A stretch of 6,548 bases of DNA from JBOHUX01 sp050734915 (GTDB lineage: Bacteria; Chloroflexota; Dormibacteria; Dormibacterales; Dormibacteraceae). Below, one piece after another: positions 5,700 to 6,548 of this stretch. Below the pieces are notes generated by a model. It was not told the origin of the DNA. It ran no database searches and saw nothing but the letters and a program-made list of their open reading frames with translations. The translations under genes were made by a program, and so were the position numbers. Each line of letters starts with the position of its first letter. The stretch's first letter is position 1. The stretch is from contig JBOHUX010000132.1 of the NCBI GenBank assembly GCA_050734915.1, forward strand, positions 1 through 6,548. Direction: 5' to 3'.

Positions 5700-5938
5700 G
5701 AGCGGCGCTCGGCGGTGGCGATCGCCTCCGCCCGCCGCGCCGCCGCCTCCTCAGAGGAGAGGCGCCCGGACGCCAGGTCCAGCTCGATCTCCTCGAGGCC
5801 CGCGGCGAGGAGTGACGCCGACCCATCCCCGCCGGGCGCCGGCTCGCGCGGAGGGACCGGGCGCCGGTGCCGGATGACCGGCCAGAGCGCCAGCAACAGG
5901 CCCGCCAGCAGCGCCACCCAGGCGACCAGGAAGGTCAC
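5696..5938 (-). CDS. Short CcmI-like cytochrome c biogenesis membrane protein
   Basis: 80 residues: one N-terminal membrane helix (3-22, TFLVAWVALLAGLLLALWPV), a Pro-rich linker (25-36), then an acidic/basic helix LEEIELDLASGRLSSEEAAA (48-67). This layout matches the N-terminal part of CcmI/CycH, where a helix precedes an LKELEFDYxxGKLSxEDY-type segment. CcmI binds apocytochrome c and passes it to CcmF/CcmH. The large tetratricopeptide domain of proteobacterial CcmI is absent, so this is either a minimal CcmI or a separate small subunit. It sits between ccmF and ccmA, with GTGA overlaps at both ends (GTG 5938 over the ccmF stop; its stop over the ccmA GTG). The family call rests on layout and position and is moderate. 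Confidence 0.65.
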   Translation of the reverse strand: MTFLVAWVALLAGLLLALWPVIRHRRPVPPREPAPGGDGSASLLAAGLEEIELDLASGRLSSEEAAARRAEAIATAERRS

Positions 5939-6548
5939 CGCACCGCCCCCGAGTACTCATCGGTGATCCGTGACGGCACCGGCGAAGACCGGCGGGCGCG
6001 CCGAGAGCTCGGTGCGGCGAAAGGCGCGCTCGCGTTCCCGAGCAGAACGCCCAGGATGAGCAGCCCGGCGCCGCTCCAGATCCACGTCACGAGGGGGTTG
6101 ACGAAGAGCTGGAAGGTAGCCGTCCCGTCCGGCGCCGTGCCCACGAGCACGATGTAGAGGTCCGCCAGCGGGGTGCTCCGGATCGCCACCCGGCTCGCCG
6201 ACTGGCCGCCCAGGCTCGCGTACAGCAGCCGGGTCGGGGTCAGGGTCTCCCCTCCCATCCGCAGGCGTGCCGTCTCAGCGACGTGGTCCGGGTAGCGCGC
6301 CGAGGTGAACCCCTCATAGCGCATCCGGTAGCCGGCCACGGACACGGTCTGCCCGGGCCGCACCGCCGCCGCCACCGCCTTCTGCTGCCAGAGATGGGAG
6401 CCGGCGATCCCCGCCGCCGCGACGACGATCCCGATGTGGGCCAGATAGGCTCCGTACCGGCGACGGTTGCGCGCCAGCAGCCGCAGCGCCGCCGGCGCCC
6501 ACGCGCCCGGGAGCCGGGCCGCGAAGCGGGCGCCGCGCACATACTCCA
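5935..6548 (-). CDS. ccmF: CcmF, haem lyase subunit (partial, N-terminal two thirds beyond window)
   Basis: The visible part is about 203 residues of the C-terminal end; the frame stays open to the right edge (codons TAT and GAG precede the ATG at 6540), so that ATG is internal and not the start. NRRRYGAYLAHIGIVVAAAG (positions 25-44 counted from that ATG) is the conserved late CcmF helix, whose histidine corresponds to the haem b ligand of the E. coli protein (H491 there). A periplasmic beta-rich domain follows, then FVNPLVTWIWSGAGLLILG (146-164), the last conserved helix, and a basic cytoplasmic tail of ~35 residues. CcmF with CcmH/CcmI attaches haem from CcmE to the CxxCH motif of apocytochromes. 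Its stop TGA overlaps the next gene's GTG. Confidence 0.94.
   Translation of the reverse strand, partial: EYVRGARFAARLPGAWAPAALRLLARNRRRYGAYLAHIGIVVAAAGIAGSHLWQQKAVAAAVRPGQTVSVAGYRMRYEGFTSARYPDHVAETARLRMGGETLTPTRLLYASLGGQSASRVAIRSTPLADLYIVLVGTAPDGTATFQLFVNPLVTWIWSGAGLLILGVLLGNASAPFAAPSSRRARRSSPVPSRITDEYSGAVR

Noticed and set aside
6538..6540. ATG at 6540 as start of a 201-residue gene
   Set aside because: The frame remains open to the window edge and the product is the C-terminal third of CcmF, so this ATG is internal.

Overview
The window is very GC-rich, densely coded DNA. It carries a large part of a System I cytochrome c maturation (ccm) operon on the minus strand and a small set of metal-homeostasis and housekeeping genes to its left. 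Base composition and the Ccm protein types suggest an uncultivated or little-studied GC-rich bacterium that makes c-type cytochromes, so probably respiratory. I cannot place the phylum from sequence alone. Chloroflexota/Dormibacterota-like or Rokubacteria-like lineages would fit, but that is a guess.

Left part (1-1290): a DtxR/MntR-family metal regulator, cut by the window edge and read leftward, is divergent from a GufA-like ZIP metal transporter read rightward. The annotated starts are only 16 bp apart, in a locally AT-rich stretch with two CTAAC half-site-like motifs. The regulator has non-ligand residues at two positions that bind metal in classical DtxR/MntR proteins.

Middle (1334-2346): a 114-residue charged protein of unknown function (minus) stands divergent from a Nudix hydrolase of the CoA pyrophosphatase type (plus). 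The 3' end of the Nudix gene overlaps the convergent 3' end of the ccm operon by 119 bp.

Right part (2228-6548, all minus): read in the direction of transcription this is ccmF (C-terminal part) - a short CcmI-like membrane protein - ccmA - ccmB - ccmC - ccmD - a ferredoxin-reductase-type FAD/NAD(P) oxidoreductase. Every junction is a start/stop overlap (GTGA, GTGA, GTGA, ATGAATAG, TTGA, CTGA), so the cluster looks translationally coupled from end to end. The oxidoreductase has no ATG, GTG or TTG before its first FAD-binding motif. A CTG start in the CTGA overlap restores a full 406-residue protein.

CcmA and CcmB form the ABC exporter-like unit that releases haem-loaded CcmE. CcmC and CcmD load haem onto CcmE. 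CcmF attaches haem to apocytochrome with CcmH and CcmI. The flavoprotein in the same unit could supply electrons to this pathway, but that is inference. The most unusual structure is a triple 11-bp repeat with a perfect 9-bp hairpin at the ccmC/ccmD junction: loss of one repeat unit would fuse CcmC to CcmD in frame. There is no RNA gene, CRISPR array or insertion sequence, and no gene-free stretch over 60 bp.
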